Shown in pieces: positions 1 to 7,792 of a stretch of 35,762 nucleotides of DNA; positions within the stretch are counted from its first letter, which is position 1, and each line of letters opens with the position of its first letter. This DNA is from Clostridia bacterium (GTDB lineage Bacteria > Bacillota > Clostridia > Oscillospirales > Acutalibacteraceae): the NCBI GenBank assembly GCA_017430145.1, contig JAFRNP010000175.1:1-35762 (forward strand), written 5' to 3'. The notes beneath the pieces are model-generated. The model was not told where the DNA came from and did not search any database. It saw nothing but the letters and a program-made list of their open reading frames with translations. The position numbers were made by a program, and so were the translations under genes.

Positions 1-153
1 CAATTCGCGGCGCACGCCTTGCTTGATCTTTATTCCGTCATCCTGCACAGATTTTCCTTGCCAACCGCCAGGTTGACGGCGTCAAATCTGTACAATCTGA
101 CGAAAAAATCTACTGCGCAATCCGCACACCGGAATTATGCAGTGTTGCCTAAA
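1..153. repeat. MITE-like element, distal part (includes 122-bp terminal direct repeat)
   Basis: Bases 1-122 are identical to 35641-35762. The element appears to end near 153, where GGAATTATGCAGTGTTGCC (131-149) is an imperfect inverted copy of GGCAACACCGCACAATTC at 35629-35646. Joining the window ends gives an element of about 165-170 bp with imperfect terminal inverted repeats and no coding capacity. The repeat identity and the inverted ends are visible; calling it a MITE is inference. Confidence 0.6.
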
Positions 154-206
154 AACTATCATTCCGACATTTTGACAGTCGAATGAAAAGAAGAGGGTAA
201 GACGAA

Positions 207-845
207 ATGAACGTATATGATTTTGACGGAACGATTTTTCCTTCAGACTGTGCCATCGGGTTTTGTATCTGGTGTATGAACCATCATCCAAAGCTCTGGT
301 TCACGTTTTTTCCGAAGGTGATCGGAATCACGGTTTTGAACAAGATGGGAAAAATACCGGAGTATCTGAAGCAGCGCAAGTTCTTCAGTTATCTGACTTT
401 GATCGATGATTTCGACGTGCAGATCGAACGGTATTGGGATAAAAACGAGAAGAGGATCGCATCATGGTACCTCGCGCAAAAAAGGCCGGACGATCTGATC
501 ATCAGCGCGTCGCCTTCATGTATCATTGAACCTATCGCAAAGCGGCTTGGCGTGCATTTCATGGCGTCGGAATACGACCGTGAATACGGGGTGTTCCTGA
601 ATAATCTCATGTATGCAAAAGAAAAAGCCAAATACATCTTTGACCACGGTTTCCCGCTGATCGAGAATTTCTATTCTGACTCCCTTGCCGATACGCCGCT
701 TGCTCTGTGCGCCGAAAAAGCCCATCTTGTAACCAACAAGGCAAGCACCGTTATTGATTGGCCTGCCCTGGATGAGGAAACGATGGGTAAGGTGAAAAAG
801 AAAATCGACACAGGTTGGAACGTCCACTTGAAAGAAGAAGAGTAA
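207..845 (+). CDS. HAD-superfamily hydrolase (phosphoserine-phosphatase-like, subfamily IB)
   Basis: A 212-residue cytoplasmic protein. The extreme N-terminus carries HAD motif I, DFDGT, with nucleophile Asp5 and acid/base Asp7. Motif II is the Ser in ISASPS (about residue 98), and a late SDSLADTPL stretch fits motif III/IV with metal-binding acidic residues. The order and size match the HAD-IB group that includes SerB-like phosphatases, so it probably dephosphorylates a small phosphoester; the substrate cannot be read from sequence. ATG at 207 follows an AGAGGG ribosome site. It stands alone: the left flank is the MITE-like repeat and the right flank is a strong terminator. Confidence 0.85.
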   Translation: MNVYDFDGTIFPSDCAIGFCIWCMNHHPKLWFTFFPKVIGITVLNKMGKIPEYLKQRKFFSYLTLIDDFDVQIERYWDKNEKRIASWYLAQKRPDDLIISASPSCIIEPIAKRLGVHFMASEYDREYGVFLNNLMYAKEKAKYIFDHGFPLIENFYSDSLADTPLALCAEKAHLVTNKASTVIDWPALDEETMGKVKKKIDTGWNVHLKEEE

Positions 846-887
846 ACAAGAGCGTTTGGGGTTCAAAAAAAGGACTGAGGCACCATG

Positions 888-916
888 AAAAACCTCGTCG
901 AAAGACGAGGTTTTTT
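888..916 (+). terminator. Intrinsic terminator of the HAD gene
   Basis: Stem CCTCGTC / GACGAGG with a GAAA tetraloop, extended by an A-tract pairing with the following run of six T (911-916). It lies 40 bases after the HAD stop codon. Confidence 0.9.
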
Positions 917-920
917 CAAC

Positions 921-1165
921 GAAATCCGTCCTGTCGGACGGGTGAAATCGCCTGCGGCGGTGAAATCCCTTTGGGGTGAAATCCCGCTGCGCGGGGTGAC
1001 GGACGGATTTCATTACGAGCAATGCGAGTAACAAGGTTCCGGGGTACCCGCCTCAAATCTTTGATTTGGTTGGCGGGTCGGGTTCTTATTTCACCGTGCG
1101 GCGAAGCCGAACGATTTCACCAAAAGCCAAGATTTTGATTTCACCGCGGCATCAGCCGCGATTTC
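921..1165. repeat. Array of short hairpins with GGTGAAATC spacers in both orientations
   Basis: GGTGAAATC occurs at 941, 959 and 975, each followed by a mini-hairpin (gcc-tgc-ggc, ccc-ttt-ggg, ccgc-tgc-gcgg). The reverse complement GATTTCACC occurs at 1113 and 1137, with ATTTCACC at 1088. An outer stem joins GAAATCCGTCC (921-931) to GGACGGATTTC (1001-1011). Another hairpin pairs ACCCGCC (1046) with GGCGGGT (1072). This fills the gap between the HAD gene and the XRE gene; no ORF here is convincing. It resembles dispersed palindromic intergenic repeats. Confidence 0.75.
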
Positions 1166-1378
1166 TCTATTGCAGTTTTGCATATTATCGGATTCCCGTA
1201 TAACGCAGACGAGTGTAAAAACCGTAGAAATACAAGACTGATACGAGCAGACAAGAGACATTGATTTTATAAGTCACATGTAACATTATAGTTTTGATAT
1301 GGCTGTTGGTTATCGGGCTTATTGAAAAAGCAGTATACCTTGATGAATTCCGGTTTTTCGAACGAAATACTCCGTAAA

Positions 1379-1421
1379 GAAAAATACCCGGAGCGTGGAA
1401 AAAATCCCATACTCCGGGTAT
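1379..1421 (-). terminator. Intrinsic terminator of the XRE-TPR gene
   Basis: On the minus strand, arms at 1412-1421 and 1384-1393 (ATACCCGGAG / CTCCGGGTAT, 10 bp perfect) are followed by TTTTTC. It lies about 70 bases past the stop of the regulator gene. Confidence 0.8.
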
Positions 1422-1489
1422 CCCTTTATTTGACGGAAAACCGAACCGGTTTCGGGCATTGCATAAGCCCGTGCTCCTTCTGTTTGCGC

Positions 1490-2524
1490 TCACATCAGCC
1501 CGCGGATCCTTTTTATTTCCCCGTCAGCATTTTCGATCTGTGTGCCTTCGTCAATGCCCCATTCTTTTTCAATGTTTTCTTTCACTTTTTCCCATGCTTC
1601 GACCGCTTCGTCATACCGGCACATGATTTCATACGTTCTTGCGATGCCGACCAGCGCATCGTACGTCCTCGGGCTTTCCTGCAGATCATAGGATTTTTGA
1701 TAGAATTCAATTGCCTTTTCATATTCGCAGATCTCCCCGTAGAAACCGGCAATGTCAAATACGGTCCCCTCGTCGTCGGGATATAAACGGTACGTTTCTT
1801 CGATAATGGCTATGGCGTCGTCTTTCCTGAAATCCGCAAGCGCCAGTTTGGCGCGGAAGATCGGCACCCATTCCTCTTTGTCAGCAAACCGTCTTTCGAA
1901 TTCGGCAATATATTCTTCCGCTTCCTTTACTCTGCGGTCCGCGATCAGGTTATAGATAATGGCGCAGTAATATCTCATTTCATCCGGGAAGCGCGAAACC
2001 ATCTCTTTCAGGAACGAAATGGTTTTGCTGTGGTTGGCGGTATCCCAGTCCGTGTAAACGGCGTGTTCGGTGTCCACCAGAAAACGCACGCAAAAAGACT
2101 TATCCGCGTCAAGCCGCATGGCTTTTTTGGCGTATTTGCCGACGATCTTTTTATCCCTTTCTATCCTGTTCAGATATAACTGCGCAAGAAGGTGCCAGAC
2201 GTCTGCCGTATCGTCATACACGCCTTCCTGTTCTTTCAGAAAGCTGAGCGCCGATCTGAATTCATCGTCTGACAGATAATCCTCCGTGTAATAGAATCTG
2301 CGGCGAAGGCGTTCGAGTTTTTCCTCCGGTGTCGGGTTGAATATTTCGTCGATGGTGACGCCGAAAAACAGCGCGATCGACGGGAGCAGGTTGATATCCG
2401 GCATTGTAATGCCGGTTTCCCAGCGGGATACAGCCTGATTCGACACGTTCAGCGCATTTGCAAGTTCTTCCTGCGTTACGCCTTTGTTCGTTCTCATCTG
2501 TCTGATTCTTTTTCCGATTTCCAT
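1490..2524 (-). CDS. XRE-family HTH regulator with C-terminal TPR-like helical repeats
   Basis: A 344-residue protein. Residues 1-62 form a classic XRE/Cro helix-turn-helix (MEIGKRIRQMRTNKGVTQEEL, then NVSNQAVSRWETG as the recognition segment). Residues of about 90-340 are helical, with TPR-like pairs such as EYEKAIEFYQKSYDLQ and RYDEAVEAWEKVKEN. This architecture (DNA-binding head, peptide- or protein-sensing TPR tail) is common in Firmicutes regulators and RRNPP-like sensors, but the ligand is unknown. No adjacent small peptide gene was seen. The start is fixed by AGGAAGGAG eight bases upstream. It is monocistronic, with its own promoter (2561-2589) and terminator. Confidence 0.9.
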   Translation of the reverse strand: MEIGKRIRQMRTNKGVTQEELANALNVSNQAVSRWETGITMPDINLLPSIALFFGVTIDEIFNPTPEEKLERLRRRFYYTEDYLSDDEFRSALSFLKEQEGVYDDTADVWHLLAQLYLNRIERDKKIVGKYAKKAMRLDADKSFCVRFLVDTEHAVYTDWDTANHSKTISFLKEMVSRFPDEMRYYCAIIYNLIADRRVKEAEEYIAEFERRFADKEEWVPIFRAKLALADFRKDDAIAIIEETYRLYPDDEGTVFDIAGFYGEICEYEKAIEFYQKSYDLQESPRTYDALVGIARTYEIMCRYDEAVEAWEKVKENIEKEWGIDEGTQIENADGEIKRIRGLM

Positions 2525-2560
2525 ACATAATGCTCCTTCCTATTTGTTGCCGGCAGATAT

Positions 2561-2589
2561 ATCTTACCAAATGAAAAGCGGTTTTACAA
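2561..2589 (-). promoter_or_regulatory. Sigma-A-type promoter of the XRE-TPR gene
   Basis: Read on the minus strand: -35 TTGTAA (2589-2584), 17-base spacer, -10 TAAGAT (2566-2561). The predicted start lies about 30 bases before the initiation codon. Confidence 0.6.
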
Positions 2590-2711
2590 TAAACAGTTTG
2601 CGGGAACGGAAACAACATAACTGAGAACCGGCGCCTTCACAGGGCGGATAAATGCTGTTGACCGTCTGCGTTTTCTGTTACACAGAAATCAAGAGGATCA
2701 TCACAGAATAA

Positions 2712-2966
2712 GACCTTTACATCCCGGGCGTATCATTATTTGAAAAAGCGTTTGAAAAATATGATACGGCCGTCGTTTCCTTCGACGCCGCGGAGATCGC
2801 TGCCGAGATCGAAGAGGCCGAGGCTCTCCGGAAACAGCTGGAGGCGCAGGCGCGCAAGGAGATGCGCGCGGCGAAAAAAGCCGATCACAAGCAAAAGATC
2901 GAGGAGAAACGCGCCGAGCTCAAAGAAGGCTTTGACGGCTTCAAGGCAAAATTCCAAAAGGCGTAA
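2712..2966 (+). pseudogene. Remnant: 84-codon C-terminal tail with charged helix, no start
   Basis: The open frame runs from just after an in-frame TAA (2709-2711) to TAA at 2964-2966. It encodes DLYIPGVSLFEKAFEKYDTA followed by a highly charged Ala/Glu/Lys/Arg helix (EALRKQLEAQARKEMRAAKK) and ends in FKAKFQKA. It has no ribosome site and no in-frame start codon near the front; the first Met is deep in the helix. The codon pattern is clearly coding-like and a terminator hairpin follows immediately, so it looks like the 3' end of a lost gene. I do not recognise the family. Confidence 0.55.
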
Positions 2967-2978
2967 AGACAAGAAAAA

Positions 2979-3091
2979 GGGGAGCCGGACCGGTTTCGGT
3001 CCGACTCCCGTTGCTTTCGTATCCGCGCAGGTTTTCTGCTTTTTCTATTATTAGTGCCGGTCCCGTTTTTTTCAGCGGGATCCGGTTTTTT
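2979..3091 (+). terminator. Two consecutive hairpins after the gene remnant
   Basis: First hairpin: GGGAG-C-CGGACCG pairs with CGGTCCG-A-CTCCC (2979-3009) with no clear T-tract. Second: CCGG-T-CCCG (3057-3065) pairs with CGGG-AT-CCGG, followed by TTTTTT (3085-3091), a good intrinsic terminator reading rightwards toward the convergent phosphoesterase gene. Confidence 0.65.
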
Positions 3092-3109
3092 ATCAGCCGT
3101 GCGGCGCCG

Positions 3110-4099
3110 TTACCGGATGGGGTTTTTCAAAAAGAATTCCCGTTCAAACGGTTCGCCGTTCTGCTGCGCCCACTCGCCGTAATAGAAGTTGCGCATACGG
3201 AACACCACCCGGTCCGGATACACTTCCACGACCTCGCCGAAGCCGGAGCCCTCGTAGATCTCGCCGTCCTCCGTCAGCTTGGTAAGCGACGGCAGATACG
3301 TATCCGGAAAGGCGTTCCACGTATGGAAGGAGTAATCGCCGGGGTCGGCGTGCAGGTGGCCGCACAGATAAAAGACGTCGGTCTCCCGGTTGTATTCCGC
3401 CAGCATCCGCCGCAGGTCGTAGTGTGAATCGGGGTCGATGGGGCTCGACATCCCGGGCGGGTAGTGGGCCAGCACGAATACGGGCAGCCCGCTTTCGGCC
3501 GCCTTCTCAAGCGTGTCCGCGAGCCATTCATACTGCGCCTCGCTCATGTGCATGCAGTCGATGTTCTGCTGCTCGTTGGCAAGCACGATAAACCAGAAGC
3601 CGTTCACGATCTCGCTGTAATAGGGTGTTTTGAGATCCAGGCCGAAAAACGCTTTGGTGTACCCGTACCAGCGATTCTGTATCCTTTCAAAATTGCCCTC
3701 GCCGTTGCCGAAGTCGTGGTTGCCCGGCACGGGAATGACCTTTCGGTCCTTCAGGTATATGGAGCACAGGCCGTGAAAGATCAGGTTTTCGATATTCTGG
3801 CCGTTCATGGTGCTGTCGCCCAAAAACAGATACGCGTCGCTGCCGTGCACGTTCTTTGAAAGGTCCTTTAAGCTGTCCGCGAACACCCTGTCGCGCGGGT
3901 AGTTGTTCCCCTCCACGTGCACGTCCGAAAATACCGTCAGGCTCAGCCGGCAGTTCTCCGGCTCTTTCACGTCGTATGGGGCCGAGTCGCAGACGCCCGG
4001 CGCAAAAAGAATGAGCATGGAAACGGCGACGATCAAAGCGATCGCGCGCAGAAAAACGGTTTTGACCATAAAAATCGCCATGCGATTCAGAATTCGCAC
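3110..4099 (-). CDS. Secreted/membrane-anchored calcineurin-like metallophosphoesterase
   Basis: Numbered from the GTG at 4099 (329 residues), a hydrophobic N-terminal segment spans residues of about 12-33, suggesting a signal peptide or anchor and action outside the cell. The metallophosphoesterase motifs appear in order: SDVHV (Asp59, His61), GDS (Asp95), GNHD (126-129), LAHYPP (about 210) and GHLH (about 248), which together bind a two-metal centre. Likely a phosphodiesterase or phosphomonoesterase of unknown substrate. The start is uncertain: no in-frame start (4099 GTG, 4081 ATG, 4069 ATG) has a ribosome site, whereas a strong AAAGGAG (4173-4167) serves a GTG at 4158 in another frame that closes after 11 codons. 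A 5' frameshift is possible. Confidence 0.85.
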   Translation of the reverse strand: MRILNRMAIFMVKTVFLRAIALIVAVSMLILFAPGVCDSAPYDVKEPENCRLSLTVFSDVHVEGNNYPRDRVFADSLKDLSKNVHGSDAYLFLGDSTMNGQNIENLIFHGLCSIYLKDRKVIPVPGNHDFGNGEGNFERIQNRWYGYTKAFFGLDLKTPYYSEIVNGFWFIVLANEQQNIDCMHMSEAQYEWLADTLEKAAESGLPVFVLAHYPPGMSSPIDPDSHYDLRRMLAEYNRETDVFYLCGHLHADPGDYSFHTWNAFPDTYLPSLTKLTEDGEIYEGSGFGEVVEVYPDRVVFRMRNFYYGEWAQQNGEPFEREFFLKNPIR

Positions 4100-4155
4100 A
4101 GAGTGGGATGAAATATCACACTTTATGCCCGAATCGTTCCTTTCTTCTGATTTTT

Positions 4156-4232
4156 CACACTAATGTCTCCTTTCGTTTGTGCGCCGGATGCCCGGCCTTT
4201 TTTATTATACCCATACGGGCGGAAAAAAGCAA
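4156..4232 (-). promoter_or_regulatory. Promoter and leader of the metallophosphoesterase
   Basis: Minus strand: -35 TTGCTT (4232-4227), 17-base spacer, -10 TATAAT (4209-4204). The leader contains AAAGGAG at 4173-4167 and a GTG at 4158-4156 with ideal spacing. That GTG is out of frame with the phosphoesterase and opens an 11-codon ORF. Confidence 0.65.
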
Positions 4233-4296
4233 GCCGGGCCGGCGGGATTTTACACTTTACAGGCAGGCGGGATTTTTCGCTTTCGGCCCTCTGACC

Positions 4297-6777
4297 TCAG
4301 TCGGCCGCCTCCCCGGTCAGGACGGTCCAGCCCTCCAGGCTGCCCTCGGCGACGCGGATAGATACTTCGCCGTTTCTGGCCGTGACCGTACCCAGTACGC
4401 CGGGCAGGCACAGCGGCAGCGTGACGTTCTGGGCGGCAGGCTGCAGCCGGATGGTCCGTTTTGCTGCGTCGACCTGCAGGCCCAGGGCGGCGGTCAGCGT
4501 GGTCCAGCTCGACATGGGGCGGGTGTAGTGGTGCCCGCACTCCCAGTGGTCCCACAGGGCGCCGAACCGGGCCTGGTTGTCGCGGATGGCCGTGACGAGG
4601 GCGTCGGCGTCTTCGCGCATGCCGACGCGCAGGCACAGCGCGGCCATCGCGTAGCCGATGCCCGTCCAGGTCGCTTCGACCTGGCAGTTTTTGTGGGAAT
4701 ACCGCGTGGTATGCCGCCCCTCGGGGCAGGAGGCGTTTATAAGGCCGCCGTCCGGGTCGAAGTTCCTTTCAAGGATGACTCGCATGACCGCCCGGATCCG
4801 CTCGTCGCACAGGTTGCCCCCGATCCCGGCCGCCCGCAGGAACCATTCGCCGTCGAGCTGGTCGGTCATCAGGGTCTCGTCCTTTTCCGTACCGGCGCGC
4901 CACAGGTCGTAGTACTCGCTGTTCCACAGTCTGTTTTCAAGGGAGGCAAGGCCTTTTTCAAGCAGGCGCCTCCACGCTTCGGCGCGCGCGGGGTCGCCCG
5001 TTTCGTCAGCCATACGGGCGGCGGCCTTCAGCGCGGCAAGCCACAAAAGAGAGATATATACCGGCGTACCGGAAAAATTCCAGGCGTCGTAGGTGTTTCG
5101 CTTCGTATCCCGGTCGGGAAGGCCGTCGCCGTCGCTGTCGAGGGCGCCGATGGAATCCACGGCGCTTACCACGTGCGGCCACATGTCTTTGAGGTACCCG
5201 GCGTCGCCGGTATACAGGTAGTCGCGAAGCACCATCAGTACGAACTGGTTGTTCATATCCACGCGTTCATACCCGCTGCCCACGTGGTCCAGATCCGGCG
5301 TGAAGAAGTGATGCACGCGCCCGTCCTCCCGCTGGAAGGCGGCGCCCATGCGCATCTGCCCCAGCTGCAGATCCGGAAACAGGGCCAGCAGGCCGAACGA
5401 CGCGTGGTAGGTGATGTCCGTCGTGTGGAAGCCGCAGAACCCCAGCCCCTCCCACAGGCCGAACTTGCCGTCTTTCAGATACCAGGAACACTTGACGATC
5501 GTGCTCAGGTGCCCGCTCCAGCAGTCCGGATACACCGCGGGCAGGTCCGTATCGTACAGAAGCCGTGCGAAAGCGGCGGCTTTGTCAAAAACCTCCGGCC
5601 GGTCCCGCAAAAAGGCGTTTGCCTGCGCGGCGCCGTCAAACAGGTTTTCATAGTAATGCCCGAGCCGCCGCCCGTCTTCCGTATAGTGGTTCGGGAAATA
5701 CCACGTCAGGATAAAGCGCACGGTTTTTTTCTCCCCCGGGGCCAGCTGCACCGTGCTGCAAAGGGCAGCCGCGCCGAACTCTTCGGGGTACAGGATATGC
5801 AGGCGGTCCTGCCCGCGCAGGCTTTTGATAAACGTCGCCCGTTCCTCCCGGTTTTCAGGGAACGCGGGGCTCAGATCGCGGATGCGGTTTAAAACGGACG
5901 CGGCAAAGGGGTATCTGATATAGGCGCTGAAAAGCCCTGAAAGCGCTTCGTCGGACAGCGCAAACGGATCTTCGGGGATCTCCGGCGGCAGCGTCCCTGC
6001 GCCGCTGTTCGGCAGATCTCCCGTTTCACGGAAGCCGAACAGCACGGATTCCTGGCTGACGCCGTAATTGTCGTCGTCGAAGATATATTCCCTTATAAAG
6101 CGCCGGAACTCTCCCGCAACGTAGCTTTTTTCGCCGTCACCGCCGATGCTCAGGCACGTTTCGCCGCAGTTCGGCGCATCGGTCTGCTGCGCCGGGCGCA
6201 TGGTGACGCTGACGCTTTCCCCGTCTGTGGTAAGATCGTTCCGGCACCCGCCGTTGTTGCAGAAATCCGGCACGAGGGTACCGAGCAGGCTTACCGTCAG
6301 CGGTTCGTCCCCCGGGTTTCCGATTTCAAAATCCATATAAAACCCGGGCGTTGCGGCAACGTCCGTCTGATGCGGCACGAACGGCGCTGCTGCGCGCCCC
6401 GTCAGCCGGCAGGGCAGCGCCGCGTCCTCGTAATGAAGCTCGCAAACGGGGAACCGCCCGTCGAAACGGATCCGTTCGACCGGTTTGTTCCAGGGGAACA
6501 GGCGGTAGGTGAAATCGTCCGGTTCGGTCCGCATGCCGAGCTTCCGCACGACGGGCCGCCTGCCCGCCTGTTTGGTCCGCACCCAGAACGACAGCGCGCC
6601 CGTGCTGCCCTCGCCGTCGTCGGCCTTATTCTCCCAGCAAACCTTTGTCAGCCGCGGCGGGTTCGCGATCTGCCAGTAGTGGAATTCGCCGTCGGGCATG
6701 AGCTCTACGCTGCCTGCGCCGATGCCCCCCAGCGCGATCCCGCTGCTGCTGGGCTTGGTCATGATGATCTCTGCCAT
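4297..6777 (-). CDS. GH116-family beta-glycosidase (glucosylceramidase/GBA2-like)
   Basis: An 826-residue enzyme without signal peptide. It has the two-part layout of GH116: an N-terminal beta-sandwich (about 1-380, starting with the GIALGGIGAGSVEL motif typical of the family) and a C-terminal (alpha/alpha)6 barrel. Glu443 in LWEGLGFCGFHTTDI aligns in position with the known GH116 nucleophile, and Asp564 in NTYDAWNFSG fits the acid/base. GH116 enzymes hydrolyse beta-glucosides, beta-xylosides or N-acetylglucosaminides with retention. The substrate here is unknown; an internal location suggests imported oligosaccharides or glycosides. AAGGAG precedes ATG 6777. It follows the FMN-binding protein gene by 29 bases, so the two are likely co-transcribed. 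The catalytic residue assignment is by eye. Confidence 0.88.
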   Translation of the reverse strand: MAEIIMTKPSSSGIALGGIGAGSVELMPDGEFHYWQIANPPRLTKVCWENKADDGEGSTGALSFWVRTKQAGRRPVVRKLGMRTEPDDFTYRLFPWNKPVERIRFDGRFPVCELHYEDAALPCRLTGRAAAPFVPHQTDVAATPGFYMDFEIGNPGDEPLTVSLLGTLVPDFCNNGGCRNDLTTDGESVSVTMRPAQQTDAPNCGETCLSIGGDGEKSYVAGEFRRFIREYIFDDDNYGVSQESVLFGFRETGDLPNSGAGTLPPEIPEDPFALSDEALSGLFSAYIRYPFAASVLNRIRDLSPAFPENREERATFIKSLRGQDRLHILYPEEFGAAALCSTVQLAPGEKKTVRFILTWYFPNHYTEDGRRLGHYYENLFDGAAQANAFLRDRPEVFDKAAAFARLLYDTDLPAVYPDCWSGHLSTIVKCSWYLKDGKFGLWEGLGFCGFHTTDITYHASFGLLALFPDLQLGQMRMGAAFQREDGRVHHFFTPDLDHVGSGYERVDMNNQFVLMVLRDYLYTGDAGYLKDMWPHVVSAVDSIGALDSDGDGLPDRDTKRNTYDAWNFSGTPVYISLLWLAALKAAARMADETGDPARAEAWRRLLEKGLASLENRLWNSEYYDLWRAGTEKDETLMTDQLDGEWFLRAAGIGGNLCDERIRAVMRVILERNFDPDGGLINASCPEGRHTTRYSHKNCQVEATWTGIGYAMAALCLRVGMREDADALVTAIRDNQARFGALWDHWECGHHYTRPMSSWTTLTAALGLQVDAAKRTIRLQPAAQNVTLPLCLPGVLGTVTARNGEVSIRVAEGSLEGWTVLTGEAAD

Positions 6778-6806
6778 GGGTCACATCTCCTTTTTAAACG
6801 CTAAGC

Positions 6807-7220
6807 TCAGAATACGAAGCTTTCCGTTTTCAGATCCTGATAATAGCGACCGCTCTGAGCAATAAACTGCAGCACGCAATAATCGGGGTCGGTCACGCCT
6901 TTTTTATAAAACATGGTATCGCCTGCCCGCCAGATCCGGTCTTTCGTCGCCTGATCCGTCAGTACGCGCATTGTTCCCTTCAGCATCACGCCGGTGTAAC
7001 GGAACCTGCCCCGGTGGTAGAAATAGACCGACGCTTTCGGGTCGTTCAGGTACTGTTTTACACGCATGGAAGAGGTGTTCGTCGTGAAGTAAAGGGTCCC
7101 GCCGTCTCTCTCCCGCGGAGAGAGCATCGCTTTGATATTCGGAAAACCGTCTTCATCAACGGATGCGATGAACGCCGTTTTCCGGGAATCGATAAAATCA
7201 AAGATCTCCTGCTGTGTCAT
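6807..7220 (-). CDS. Pyridoxamine 5'-phosphate oxidase-family FMN-binding protein
   Basis: A 137-residue split-barrel protein of the general-stress-protein-26 / PNPOx-like group. Visible family features are the N-terminal helix (QQEIFDFIDS), the strand pair FIASVDEDGFPNIKAML, LYFTTNTSSMRVKQYLNDPKA (flavin-phosphate-contacting region) and VYFYHRGRFRYTGVMLKG. These small proteins bind FMN or F420 and act as oxidoreductases or flavin carriers; true PNP oxidase activity is unlikely at this length. GAAAGGAAA lies before ATG 7220. It is the first gene of a likely two-gene unit with the GH116 enzyme; a functional link between the two is not obvious. Confidence 0.85.
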   Translation of the reverse strand: MTQQEIFDFIDSRKTAFIASVDEDGFPNIKAMLSPRERDGGTLYFTTNTSSMRVKQYLNDPKASVYFYHRGRFRYTGVMLKGTMRVLTDQATKDRIWRAGDTMFYKKGVTDPDYCVLQFIAQSGRYYQDLKTESFVF

Positions 7221-7258
7221 AATATGATTTCCTTTCAGAAAGTCTGTTGTCTGCAGCC

Positions 7259-7287
7259 ATTATACAACAAACCGGAAGAAACCACAA
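7259..7287 (-). promoter_or_regulatory. Promoter for the PNPOx-GH116 unit
   Basis: Minus strand: -35 TTGTGG (7287-7282), 17-base spacer, -10 TATAAT (7264-7259). Its -35 is weak but the -10 is perfect. Confidence 0.6.
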
Positions 7288-7366
7288 GAAAGAACCGGGC
7301 AGTTTTTTTCTAAACCGCCTTGTTTTGTTTAAAAACCGCGCAGACGGAAAGCATTGGTGATAATGC

Positions 7367-7395
7367 TTGACAATTATCCGGATAGATGGCATAAT
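7367..7395 (+). promoter_or_regulatory. Near-consensus sigma-A promoter upstream of the ABC-ATPase remnant
   Basis: TTGACA (7367-7372), 17-base spacer, CATAAT (7390-7395). It is followed by a GGAGG ribosome site at 7449-7453. Both signals are intact although the gene behind them is truncated. Confidence 0.75.
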
Positions 7396-7460
7396 AGAAA
7401 GTGTTTTTTTATTGGCCCAGACCAAAACGAAAACAACAAAAAGAAAACGGAGGAAAACAC

Positions 7461-7706
7461 ATTGACGAGCCGACGTCCGCGCTGGACCCCGAAATGGTGG
7501 GCGAGGTGCTTGCCGTTATGAAGGAGCTGGCGGCGGAAGGCATGACCATGGTGGTCGTCACGCACGAAATGGGCTTTGCCCGTGAGGTCTCCGACCGGGT
7601 CATCTTTATGGCGGACGGGCTGATCGTGGAGGAAGGGCCGCCCGCACAGGTGTTCGATTCTCCGAGAGAGGCGCGGACCAAAGACTTTTTGAACTGTGTT
7701 TTATAA
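7461..7706 (+). pseudogene. Remnant of a polar amino-acid ABC transporter ATPase (GlnQ/HisP-like), C-terminal third
   Basis: The frame begins with [17 protein letters not shown], which is the Walker B/D-loop block, and runs through [20 protein letters not shown] (H-loop) to the normal C-terminus [10 protein letters not shown]. About 160 N-terminal residues (Walker A, Q-loop, signature motif) are missing. A good promoter (7367) and GGAGG (7449) stand directly before the truncated frame, so the loss looks like an internal deletion joining the operon front to the gene end. No in-frame start follows the ribosome site; the TTG nearest to it is in another frame. No permease or binding-protein gene is adjacent. 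It is not expected to function. Confidence 0.85.
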
Positions 7707-7717
7707 ATGATGCTTCG

Positions 7718-7751
7718 TCAGCCTGCGGCGCAGTTCCGGCAGGCTGATTTT
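7718..7751 (+). terminator. Terminator after the ABC-ATPase remnant
   Basis: Perfect 9-bp stem TCAGCCTGC (7718-7726) / GCAGGCTGA (7739-7747) followed by TTTTA. Confidence 0.75.
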
Positions 7752-7792
7752 ATGCTTTGTAAAACGGATCGTATCCCGAAGGAGAAAAACGC

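Noticed and set aside
921-1165. CRISPR array
   Set aside because: The 9-bp repeated word occurs in both orientations, the intervening parts are small hairpins rather than equal-length spacers, and there are no cas genes.
4108-5892. 594-codon open frame on the plus strand
   Set aside because: Antisense to the GH116 gene, which has clear domain motifs and a ribosome site. The frame is a by-product of codon bias.
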